Part shown: piece by piece, positions 36,398 to 48,242 of the stretch
How the letters are laid out: each line of letters begins with the position of its first letter
Position numbering within the stretch: position 1 is the first letter of the stretch
Assembly (NCBI RefSeq): GCF_051020765.1
Contig: NC_134932.1
Span: 7,502,001-7,566,000, forward strand
Source: Lasioglossum baleicum
Lineage: Eukaryota; Arthropoda; Insecta; Hymenoptera; Halictidae
Reading direction: 5' to 3'
DNA length: 64,000 nt
The notes under the pieces: generated by a model
Database searches by the model: none
What the model saw: the letters and a program-made list of their open reading frames with translations, nothing else
What the model was told of the DNA's origin: nothing
Program-made: the position numbers and the translations under genes

Positions 36398-39300
36398 ATG
36401 ACCGACGATAAAACGGAATTCGTAAGTGTATTCTATAATATGTGGATAATTCATAGTGGGCGTAACATAACCTCAATTTCCTGTGGCAATGTATTTTGCG
36501 TTTTATTCGGAGTTGTGCATAATTAATTGTTTCGTTCGATCTTTTCGTGTAGGACTGGGGAAACGAGAAATTGCAACGTGCTCAAAAGACAGTAGATGAA
36601 TCGCCTTATGACCTGGAAGCATGGAGCATCCTCATTCGGGAAGCACAAAACAGACCTATCACAGAAGTAAGGCCAGTGTTTGAGAAGCTCGTTACAGTAT
36701 TTCCTTCAGCTGGTCGTTACTGGAAAATTTATATAGAACAAGAGGTAATGCTTATACATTTTTTTCCATTACAACTATCATGTACATGTAACGCAGATGA
36801 TAAAATAATAGAATCACTATCGAACGATCCATTTAGATCAATGTTTACCTACCAAGATGAAATTATATTTTATAATTTTTTGTGAATGTTTCAGATGAAA
36901 ATGCGCAACTTTGAGAAGGTGGAAAAGGTATGTTAATATTAATTGTCCGAGTTTCAAAATTTAACGAACTTATTTTATATTGTTAAATTTCTAGTTATGT
37001 GTACTATTTAAATTGCTCAGTTGAAGTTACACACAAACGATTTTCAGTATTAAAATTGAAACAAGACTGTTGAGTGAAGGTTTCCCTATAATATAAACTT
37101 ATATTTAAATGCATGTTTTATGAATAATGAAGAATAATTTATAGATTTCAAGTAACACCCATCTTATGAAATAGGCAAATTTCTTACTTAACAGTGGTAT
37201 ATTTAAAAAGTTTTAATTTGATTTTCTTAGTGCGGTAGGATTACAGATAACAGATTTATTAATCCATTGTGATCGAATATTATCATACAATGTGATTCTG
37301 AGCACTTTGCATATTATATGAGGTGAATAAAAACAATATTTCACCATAAGCAAATATTTCATTGATTAATGATTGATCTGTTGATACATTTGGGAGGTTG
37401 TTTTCTTTGTTGAATACTATATTATTAGAAATGCATGTAGCAAATGCATTAAACTTGACATACCAAATGGTAGAGATGGTATAATGTTCGCATACTTCAA
37501 CTTATGAAGGCAGCTTCCTGAATCTAACAGCCTTATATTCCTTCCTGCAAACACACTTTTCACTGTGCTTGGATCGTGTTACTCGTTATGGCATAAAATT
37601 TACAGTACAACTAAAGTGTACAACTTCCATTGGTTATGCTACAAAATAAAATAATCAAAAACAAATATTCACAAATAGTAAAGTAGTGCAATTGCAATTG
37701 TGTTTTCACAAATGATATAGAGAAAGTCATGGTAGTGTACTTTTTAGTTCCCAAATGAGTTTGAGAAATTACATAACTTACCTTCCCCTTAAACAATATT
37801 TGAGATATATATTAAGATTATATTCTCAACTATTGTGAAACATACACAGAGGTAGCATAAGGTGATATATGTTTTTAAATATTTTTTTGTAATTATTATA
37901 TTACAAAGTCACGATTAGTAAGTTAAATATTTATGTCACCTTATGTTGCTTCGAATTGTCTAAATTTTTTTGTCATGTTTCGGGATCATTCATTTCTCGA
38001 TCCCACATAGGTCAAATGTTTATTATATTATCACCCCGATTGCAAAAAATAAAGAGACTTTTTTATTTTAAGGGGTCTGTTTTATGTTACTTTTACAATC
38101 TCGTGTCTGAAGAAAAATTTCTTTCTGAATTATTACCGGATAAACTATATGTTTATGTAATAAACCAATTCTATCTTGATGCATTGGTGCATTATTATTT
38201 CTCCCATTTATATACAAACATTGTTGTAGTGATTGTATTATGAATTTTGCATCAATAAATTATTGAATTTCTGCTTCCTGATCTTTTCGATGTGATTCTT
38301 ATTGATTTTAGTAATAATGGTTAAATGTATATGTGTAATAAAAATAAAAGACTTGCCTGTTGGGTAAGTAAGGTGGTAGATACGTTTCTTGTGATCACAT
38401 TCAAGTGAACTTCATGTTGGTGGTATGTTGTCTTCTGATGTTGCCTCTAAAATACTTCTTTTCTCTAACAGCTTTTCCAAAGGTGCCTCATGAAAATCTT
38501 AAATATTGAGTTGTGGAAACTTTACCTTTCTTATGTCAAAGAAACAAAAGCCAGTCTTGCGACGTATAAGTAAGTGTTTATATTTATAAGGACTTCATCA
38601 TTCATTATGACGATTGATTAAACAATAATACATTCATAGGGAGAAAATGGCACAAGCATACGATTTTGCATTGGACAAAATTGGGATGGATATCCATTCT
38701 TATAGTATTTGGAACGACTATGTAATGTTCTTGAAAAGCGTAGAGGCAGTTGGCTCGTACGCTGAAAATCAAAAGATTAGCGCAGTTCGCAAGGTAATTA
38801 ATCCGTAGAAACATGTGATGTCAATGTAATGCAACTGTTTTTCTTAACGTTTACAAATTATAGGTATATCAACGCGGTGTTGTGAATCCTATGATAAATA
38901 TGGAACAATTATGGAAAGATTATATGGCGTTTGAACAAAATATTAACCCAATAATTGCAGAGAAAATGGCAATTGAGCGTTCCAGAGATTACATGAACGC
39001 GAGACGAGTCGCCAAGGAATTGGAAGCTGTGACTAGAGGATTAAATCGAAGCGCTCCTAGTGTGCCTCCAACTGGGCATCCGGAAGAAGTTAAACAGGTA
39101 TACTTCTCTAATCTTGTTGTAGAAGGAACGTTTCATCAGTATGCAATTCGCATTACACTACGCAGGTTGAATTATGGAAAAAATATATTGCGTGGGAGCG
39201 CAGTAATCCCTTGAGAACAGAAGACACTTCATTGGTTGCTAGAAGAGTAATGTTTGCCATCGAACAGTGTTTACTGTGCTTGGGTCATCATCCAGCAGTC

Positions 39301-41065
39301 TGGCATCAAGCAGCACATTTCTTAGAATTAAGTTCAAAGATACTAACGGAGAAGGGAGATGTAAACGCTGCAAAAAATTTAAGCGACGAAGCCGCTACAA
39401 TGTTTGAAAGGGCAACTAGCACGCTGTTATCAAAGAATATGTTGTTATATTTCGCACACGCAGATTTTGAGGAAGGAAGAGTGAAATACGAAAAAGTTCA
39501 TCAAATATATCAAAAGTTCCTCGACATACCCGATATCGATCCCACACTAGTTAGTATTAATTTTTTTTTCTTTAATTTCAACACTTACATGTCTTTTAAT
39601 GTAACAATATTATTAATACATGTTTTACAGGCATATGTGCAATACATGAAATTTGCGAGACGTGCAGAGGGTATAAAATCAGCTAGAACAGTTTTTAAAA
39701 GAGCCAGAGAAGATCCAAGATGCAAACACCATGTATACGTTGCTGCCGCTTTAATGGAATATTACTGCACTAAAGACAAAAATATTGCATTTCGGATATT
39801 TGAGTTGGGTTTAAAGAAATTTGCAGACAATCCTGATTATATACTTTGTTACATCGACTACTTATCGCATTTAAATGGTAAGATACACGAACTTGCTTGT
39901 GAATAAAATTTTTCTTTCGTATATTTCTCTACAACTTTTTGTTTCATATTACAGAGGATAATAACACGAGAGTTCTGTTTGAGAGGGTTTTATCTTCCGG
40001 TAGTTTAGAACCAGAGAAATCAGTGTACGTAGTCAATACTTACAAATAATAAATTATAATTTCATTTTATAACTAACAGCATAAAACTTTCTTTCAGTGA
40101 CATATGGAATCGCTTCTTGGAATTCGAGTCAAACATTGGAGATTTGGCTAGTATTGTTAAAGTCGAAAAGAGGCGCAGTGCGGTTTTAGAAAAAGTATAA
40201 AAAGTCTATCTGATAATAAAATATTCAATTTTTATTTCACGAATTTTTACTGACAATTTTAATTTATTTTCAATTGTAGATTAAAGAATTTGAAGGCAAG
40301 GAAACTGCACAATTAGTAGACAGATACAAGTTTTTGGATTTGTATCCTTGTACTCCAATGGAGTTGAGATCTATAGGCTACATGGAAGTATCCAGCGTTA
40401 CCAGGAGTACCGCTGGTGTGTTACCGCGAATTCCAGATCCGGAGGAAGCTATAGCATCTTTACCTAGACCTGATTTGTCACAAATGATACCTTATAAACC
40501 AAAAGTGAACCCATTGCCTGGAGAACATCCAGTTCCCGGCAAGTATTCCTACTAAAGTGACCATCTCATACTCACAAGTGATCTATAATATTAAATTTTT
40601 CGGTTGTTTAGGTGGTTCTTTTCCGCTGCCGCCAGCAGCAGCACAACTTTGTACCATGCTCCCACCACCTGGTTGTTTCAGGGGACCATTTGTAGCGGTG
40701 GATTTGCTCATGGATGTCTTCAACAGAATTCAGTTACCAGACCATGGTATAATTCTTGTGTCCTCTACATATTTATTTAATCCAAACTCTGTTCGATTAT
40801 TAAGCAATTCAATAGTTATTGTGACAAAGATTGTTGCGCTCGATTTCCAGCTCCATTACCGATAGCGGATAACGGATGCGACACAAAATTGTTCGACCTC
40901 GCGAAATCAGTGCACTGGATCGTTGACGAGAGCAATGACGGAGTCAGCATCGGATCAAAACGTAGAAGAACGCGCTTAGGTGGTGACGATAGCGAAGAGG
41001 AGGACCTGCCACCACCACCCGCGAACGATATATACCGCCAAAGACAACAGAAACGAGTCAAATGA
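36398..41065 (+). CDS. su(f): Suppressor of forked / cleavage stimulation factor subunit 3 (CstF-77)
   Basis: Thirteen exons join in frame to 713 residues: 36398-36421, 36553-36744, 36895-36927, 38472-38569, 38640-38793, 38864-39097, 39166-39549, 39631-39877, 39955-40024, 40098-40194, 40280-40538, 40612-40746 and 40851-41065. CstF-77 is the HAT-repeat scaffold of the cleavage stimulation factor. It binds CstF-64 and CstF-50 and dimerises to direct cleavage at mRNA poly(A) sites. Family hallmarks are YDLEAWSILIREAQNRP, LFQRCLMKILNIELWK, YKEKMAQAYDFALDKIGM, NPLRTEDTSL, YMKFARRAEGIKSAR, YLSHLNEDNNTRVLFERVL and the C-terminal DIYRQRQQKR. HAT repeats fill about residues 15-530. A Pro-rich hinge (HPVPGGSFPLPPAAAQL) follows, and an NLS-like KRRRTR is near the end. 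Intron 11 uses a GC donor (GCAAGT), and intron 3 is 1.5 kb while most others are below 160 bp. The length fits (717 human, about 730 in flies). Confidence 0.97.
38254..38259 (+). promoter_or_regulatory. Candidate intronic poly(A) signal in su(f) intron 3
   Basis: A canonical AATAAA lies in the long third intron, followed by a T/GT-rich stretch (TTTTCGATGTGATTCTTATT). In vertebrate CSTF3 the intron at this same position (after the VEK of exon 3) carries a conserved autoregulatory poly(A) site. Other AATAAA hexamers in the intron (about 38047 and 38340) are alternatives. Confidence 0.4.
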
Positions 41066-41607
41066 AACGATGGGGTCCATGAGAAACGAAATAATTGAGA
41101 CCAGAGCTTTACCCGTCGTCTTCATGCAATTTGAGGAGAAGCTTGATGCACGTTGTCATATATATTTTTACATTTTCCGTTTGTTCCGGAACTAGGCGTT
41201 TCCAAAGCGAACAAACCTATAAGTACGAAATAACGTGCGATTACTAAATTCCTTATGTGACACTGTGTACGATATTTTGAGTACTATGTACTCAGAAGTT
41301 CTCTAACTTTACGCTGTTAATTTCAATTTTGTTCGGATGTGTTCATTCATATGCATACACACACACACATATACATATGTACACGTCGAACCGCGATCGA
41401 GACGAGAACATCGCGCGAAAATGTTCAGGAGGTTAAACACGATTGTTTTATTACTTATCTCCGCTGTACACTATGAATATAGCATATAAATATACGATCG
41501 AGATTTAGTTTTTACACCAATGATCGACGACGATTTCTATTACACGTGAAAAATTATTGCTCAGGACTCGCGAATCTATCACCACGAGCATAAATAAATA
41601 AATAAAT
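41066..41607 (+). other. su(f) 3' UTR and downstream flank
   Basis: Non-coding sequence after the stop, with a CA microsatellite near 41357-41370 and a cluster of overlapping AATAAA hexamers at 41593-41605. The cluster is the best candidate for the poly(A) signal. Confidence 0.5.
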
Positions 41608-44600
41608 GTGATCGGCACAATCTTTACAGTTGTATTAAGATCAAACGATGTCTTATCTCTCCAACTATACTGTATGGTAAGAATGACACTATTTACAACA
41701 TCTATATGGTATACACGGAATTTCGATGGAATCTACACAATATCAAAGCCACACGATCTATTCGTTTTGTTCGCTGAACAATCTACTAACGTATGTAGTG
41801 CCGAGCGAATGTATTCAAACAAATGACTCCCTCGTTCTGCCTTTGATTTCATTATTTCGATTGATTGTTTGATAAGTGCGCGTATGTATTCCACAAAAAC
41901 GGATTGAATCTGTTAATTTACTCAAGATTTAATCATGGATAAATAGATTCGAAAGGGAGAATGGTGAATAATTATAATAACTGTCTCGATACATTTGTCC
42001 CAAATGTTGTACATTCGTAATTCGATCAATTCGATTAATTGTAAATTCGATCTGTATAATTCGATGTGCAGGACCAATAAATGATCAGCATCCCATCGAA
42101 ACATTTTTATTCGTTGTGCGAACACAATCTTTCTTACCCTTTGTCACGAGCTCCAGTTGCGGCGGAGAATGTACGATTTCAAATGCGACATAACGGAGCA
42201 ATATACAATCATTACAGCGAGAGTAAATCGTTAGTACTCCGGAACATTTGCGCGGCAACGAAGTAAATAGTTCGTCACGGCAATTGGTGCCGTGCAAGTT
42301 GCAGTTTGTTAGCAGGTATAACTGCTCGATAAGGGTGCAATTAAACTTTGATCGCTATTCCTAGTTCGAGTGGCTGGTAATGGCCCCTCTGGGTTCGCGG
42401 CAAATTGGGCTGCGAGCCGCGAAAATAGTTGCCGTGTGTCGCCGAGATTGTTTTGAAAACTTTAGACATTGCTGAAATCTGCATACGCCGACGCAACTTC
42501 GGTCAACTGTACTCGCGGGTTTCGCACAAAAGGCTCCAGCGGAATGAGCATAATTAGGTCTGACTGATACGTAATCTGGTTCTAAACTCTCTGTTATTTT
42601 TCACAACTGTTATATTCCCATTTTCTGTTTCAAACACTGTATAATATCATTCATTTCTCTGGGATGCTCGCAACAATTCTTTCTCGAACGTTCTTCCTAC
42701 TATCGCTTTGACTCCGGAGTATGTTCGTTAATAAACATTAGCTTACAATCAGAGCGTCGAACGTTGTTTTCATCCATTTTCATTTCACATTTTAATATGG
42801 TCGTGTTTCGTTCGTAATGCGTCAGATGATAACACAATCCCAGAGAAATCGGAGGCGTTACAGTAACTAAATCAAAAAATGGGCGCAGTGTCGATTCAGT
42901 TTGCAAATTAAAAATGAGCAACGAATTCGCGCGAAATTTGCTTGCTGCGAGTTAAAGTGGTCAGAGGCGCATTGGACTTTGCAATTGTGTGTGATTGCTT
43001 GCGAGGCAGCCTCCATTGGGCAAATGAGAAATTCTCATAGTTCTCCAGAGCGCACCAGCACGACGACGGTGCAACGTGTTCCCAACAGACACGCCGGAAT
43101 CCTGAGGAATCTCTATTACAGAAGCATAAATCCCCAAACATTTAGTGTGTAATTGTAGCATAGTTCTATTCTCATCCGTCTTAGACGAAGATACCTAACA
43201 TTTGTACACTTCTCAAACTAGCTAAACTAGCGACATTCCTTCGCCGTGACCGGGGTACATCTTGTACAGAGATATCGACGTCGCCGGGCATATTATGCAT
43301 AGCGAGTAGCAAAGCGAATCTCATACTGGAGATTATCAGAATATTTTGATACTATCCTGAGTTTCTTTGATCTCCCTTATTATAGCTGACGAGTATTTCA
43401 TATTCCCGAAGTCGGAGACACCTTGAGAAATGTCCTTTCTAATTGTTCTAATTGTTCCAGTCTGAAAATTATAATGAACTGAATGAGGCCTGTATTAATC
43501 AAAGGGAAACGAGGAATACTCAATCAACTATTGCACCTTTCGCCACGCATATGACTCGTTAAAAAGCAGTTAGCAAACTCACGTGTAGCTTGTAACGTTC
43601 ACTTAACACGTGGCGCAGAAAGTCTTATTCAAATGGTTATTTTAATTAAACTCTGACCTATTGAGCTTCTCGAATAACTTATGCTTCGCACTTGTCGCTG
43701 TTAAACACAATTTGTTTTTCGATTATAGAAGAAGAAAGGAAGCGCAGAATAAAACGGTTCGCTATTCAAATGAGAAGTATATAGAAAAAAATGTTGTTTG
43801 GAGAAGAGTTTGAGGAAGTATTCAATTACAGGTCGCAAGATCAATTTTTCCAGCAAATGGAATCCCGCCTTGGTGCAATAAAAACGTTTCAAAGTGTGAG
43901 ATAGCGAAACATTAGGCATTTAAGAACCACAGCAGCGTATTATTGAATTGGTACTGAAACACCTGCATCCACGGGTTCAGGTGCTCGTGAGAATTTCCGC
44001 AAGCCGGTTCTACCCTTCGGTGTGAAACTACCCCGGCATTAGTAGGTTTTCGATGAGAAATAGTATACTGTTGCGTATGAAAACAATACTCGAGGAAATT
44101 TACATATTTTTTCTTGTGGAATTAAATTCCACGAGGGAGGAACATTTTCATCGTAAACGAAAGCTATACTGCAACCGAAGTTCTTCATACGTCTGTAACA
44201 AATGTAAGACTCCATTGAAATGTTATACTTGGCGAAGACCATTTAAATTGTCTAATGATTCGCGCGAGATAGCGAATTAAATTAGTTGCATATTCGAAAT
44301 GTTGCATTATATAATATATAAATTTAACCATCGAACTGAAAATATTTTCGGAGAATTAATTTATTGAGAGTTATGAAACGTTACGGTAAGAGGATACTTT
44401 TTTTGAAGGGATGCAAAGTCGCACGAAATTCACGAAGGGACGCTCAAAGGGTAATAGTAAAATGGCAAGAGCAGAAAAATTAATTACGGTTGAATTATAG
44501 CGACAGGGGATGGAAACTAGCATTTAATTAGGAGAGGTCTTTGTAACCTTTGATCCTGCCGATGTGAATCCGCGAATATTCCAGAGCGGTTGATATAGGG

Positions 44601-47600
44601 AAACGGAAGCCGGTTAGTTTCGAAAGGAAGGTAATGGCACTCGTATTTGCACGAATGCTAAAACGCGGACGAGGTAATACATATACTGCGCGTACTTCTG
44701 CACGATGCTAGACGGACCCATGACAAGCATCCTTCTGTGATTTTTCGTCGTTGCTTCTACTCTATCCCTCAAATAAAGAGCAGATAATTTTGACTCTTGC
44801 TATGTACTATATTAAACAATTTGTTCATCCGTGCTCCAAAATTGTACGAAATTGGAGCAACATGGAAGCCGTCCAAGTCCAAACCATTAGCGATGAAATG
44901 TCCATTCAAGTGACATGTCTAAAATACACGGGAATATGCCAAAATTAGGTGGTGCTGCATGAACGGACGTACTGTTTCTATTTTACATCTCAGATATTGC
45001 TATTCCGTAGTAACCGGAGGCTTATTAATAGGTTCCTTAATAATTGCTTTACACTTCGGGGTATTTCTAAAAAAGTGGAATAAAATTGATATTTCCGTTT
45101 TAGTATGGAAGGTGTTAATGAACGAGATTTTGTGATTGCTATAGAGGCCAAGCAGGTTTCTCGTTATCGCAAGCGTCCTGGTGGATCGTATTTGCCAGCG
45201 GCAAACTATCGGGGCGTAGATCCTGTCGGACGGCCGTGCGAGATTAACGAAGATTTTCGAATCTGCCTCGGCCATTAATTCCTACAGCGAGAAAATTTAG
45301 GGAGGCGTTCACTTGTAACCACTTGAGACGCAACTTGGAGAGGGGTCTTTGAAACTTTGCTTCTATCGCGGAGGAAGACAAATGACAAGAGCCGAAAGGA
45401 GACTCCGGGAACTGCTAGTTGGCCTTTCATAGAACACAAACGCATAATTCTCCCACTTCGCGAAGCTTCGCCGGGAACGAACTATCGCGAGATAGCGTGT
45501 AAGAGTAATTTCTTCGGCGAATCGATAAAAAACGAGGACGGTGAGAAGTCACTTGCCGGTCCGCAGAGAGAGCCGAATACCTTCGAGTACTTCGTCGACG
45601 TATAAATCACCGATCTCGTTCCGACGTAAATGATTTTTATCTGCATCGGGGAGAACGAAGATGCAGGTTACTGAGGCGGCCATAACTTTCGGACGAGGAA
45701 TCTTTAACTTCGATAACAAACGCTACTCTGCTTCTCACATAATAATAACTGCTTCGAGTTAGATCGCTGATCAAATGCCTTTACATTATTCTACAAATTC
45801 ATAGTTAAGTGTTAACATATAAAAATCAATAAAAAAATCGCTTTCTGAAGGAGCAATAAGTTAACATTTAAATTTGTAATATTCCATCGACAAAGGGTTT
45901 ATGGAAAATATATAAAAGAGAAGGAAACTAAAGGGATTTCCGCGGCAATTGTCAGCTTTCAAAGAACGAAACGATCTCCCAAGGAAAATATAATGGGTCG
46001 AGTTTAAACCATTTGTGTGCCGCAATCGTACGTTTCGCCATGTATGATCTTATACATATTTGAACGGCGCATGAAGCAATAATGGGGGCCCCCGTGGCTA
46101 TATTAGAAGCTTTATCGAGGGTCTGATTCAATAGCGCTCGTCATCCGGGGGCGACATCGTTATCTCTACAATAGCTATCTCGACTATGCCCGTTTCACAA
46201 TAATGGTGTTTTCTAAGACGAACGGATTGTGGATAGGATTCTCCTCGAAACACATTCTAATGATGTCTCCGTTTGCTTTCAGATTGCAAAAATCCTTAAA
46301 CAAGGAGAATACGAAAGAACAGTGAGCGTTGATCAATTCCGTAGCAGCGGCTTAACAAGTCTTGTTGTTTTTCATTGCTAACAATAAGTCAGACAGAAAT
46401 TAAATCCGTGTAATGGTGTAAAACTTTAAGATAACATTTGGTTCAGATTGTAACATTTTTATTGAAATAAATCTCCACGAGTAGAAGCACTCAGTTATTT
46501 AATAGGCAATATAGGTTTTTTAAAGTTTTCAACGGCCGCACGGTCGTGATTTTATTGTGAATAACGTTTCTCCTTTCTCTTTTGCAATCCCGTTGGCGCA
46601 GTTTTCATCCCTCCTTTGATATGCATTATTGACGTAATAAACTTCCCGCGGAATATTTATGCGAGCACGCCACGTTACTCTCCGTGAGGGATGTCCGTTC
46701 ACGCTACTGAAATTGCCCCAAGAAGAAGAACAGTCTATTAACACTCGAAATCCCGCAGGAAATGGTCAGACATGCTAACACACCGATTTACACGGACGAG
46801 TAATAATGGAGGATTATGACATTATCTTGACCACTTAGCTGTAAATCCGCATACAAACCGAATAGCATGTTCCCAACACTTTCTACTTTTATCCACAAAC
46901 TGTTGTCGGAGCTAGCTACGATCAAACTATTCTTGTCTGCGAAACTTCTTTTATATCTTTTTTATTATACACAAATGTAATTTAATGGAGCATTTTCATG
47001 TAATCGTTTGATTTGATTAATAACTGTGCTCTACAACTTTCCCGGATATTATTGCCGTCCGTGAATATGTATTGATTTATTTTTCACCGGTTTTATACAG
47101 AACGAAAAGCGTACAATTGTTAATTTATATTTTATTCCCAGATTATACTCGATGTACATTTTCATTTCAATACGCTTCCCTAGCTCCGAGGATTCTGAAA
47201 CGCACGCTAAAAAATCCCTGTTTCACGGAATCATCGAATCACGCTAATTAATTGCATTTCCGTTCTGAAAGCGACTGGTATCTTCCCGCGCAATTCAACG
47301 TTTAGTTTAAATTGTACACCAGACGAATGTTACAGCGAACACATTACAAATTCCGAAATTAATTTACGAACCACCAAGTATATTTCGAGAGGAATTTTTT
47401 TCCTGTCGATAGCTTTTCGCGTCTAATGCAAGCAATGGCATTAAAAGAAGAGTGTAGAAACACTGTTTTCAACAGAGAGACGAAGGCTAAAGAGAATGGA
47501 CCGGAGGCTGCGACAGCGTTAACAATTATAACAGCTGTTGACAAGGACTTGATACTGACGACCGAATAGAACGAGAGCGAAAAAAGCTCGGGTGCTTTTA

Positions 47601-48083
47601 CGCTTTTACAGGACGAAGTGCTTACAGTTTTCGAGCGGCGCATTCGGGCACCGCCGCTGAAAACTTCTGCATTTTCAAATTGCGTATATTCACGAATGCC
47701 TCCAACAGTTGAAAACTCACGCCATGCCGGGAGGAACTTTCGTACAATTTTTTAGGAACGATTTCGTCCTTCTGTCGCAACGTCTCGAACTTTTTCTCCT
47801 TTTACGGGATGCAAACACGTTACACAACCGTACTCTACACAGGCGGAGCTTTATCGGAGAAAATAAAACAGAAAAACGAAGGTGCCTATTTGCTCGCGTA
47901 ATCCACCTACTTCTAATACGATTTCTCTATACTCTATGTATACCGTCCCCCAGTTTCCTATACACCAACAAACAGCAGAATTTATTCGATAAAACCACAA
48001 AGATTTTGCCTCTAACTATTCTCTCCTATTTTCCAACAATATTCAACGTGCTTATATATAGATACGATGCCACCTAAATCATT
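41608..48083. other. Intergenic or intronic DNA without a supported gene
   Basis: About 6.5 kb with only short chance open frames, none with recognisable domains or splice-site pairs. It is richer in CpG than the left half of the window. Blocks of balanced composition (for example about 46070-46150 and 47200-47300, the latter with TAATTAATTGC) look unlike neutral AT-rich DNA and might be conserved non-coding elements. No tRNA or repeat array was found. Confidence 0.4.
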
Positions 48084-48242
48084 AGGGTGAAGTGCCCAAA
48101 TATGGTATAGTCCCCTATTACGGCACTACCTTATATCTTGTAAAGCAGAAGTCGCACTCTAGTGAGACAATCCTCAAACAATAGTTTACCATGTTTACTC
48201 AACAGTATGCAGTGCATTCGCAATTCGCACCATTCTATAGAT
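48084..48242 (-). mobile_element. Truncated copy of the GGGTAAAGTGCCC element
   Basis: It starts AGGGTGAAGTGCCCAAATAT and matches the complement of the right end of 51875-52256 over about 155 bp. Shared blocks include GGTATAGTCCCCTATTA, CACTACCTTATATCTTGTAA and AGTTTACCATGTTTAC. Similarity stops near 48242, with no second terminus. Confidence 0.75.

Noticed and set aside
37956..38243. 95-codon frame in su(f) intron 3
   Set aside because: No start context or domain, and it lies inside an intron with AT-rich composition.
40816..41061. 81-codon minus-strand frame opposite the last su(f) exon
   Set aside because: Shadow of the conserved plus-strand coding sequence.
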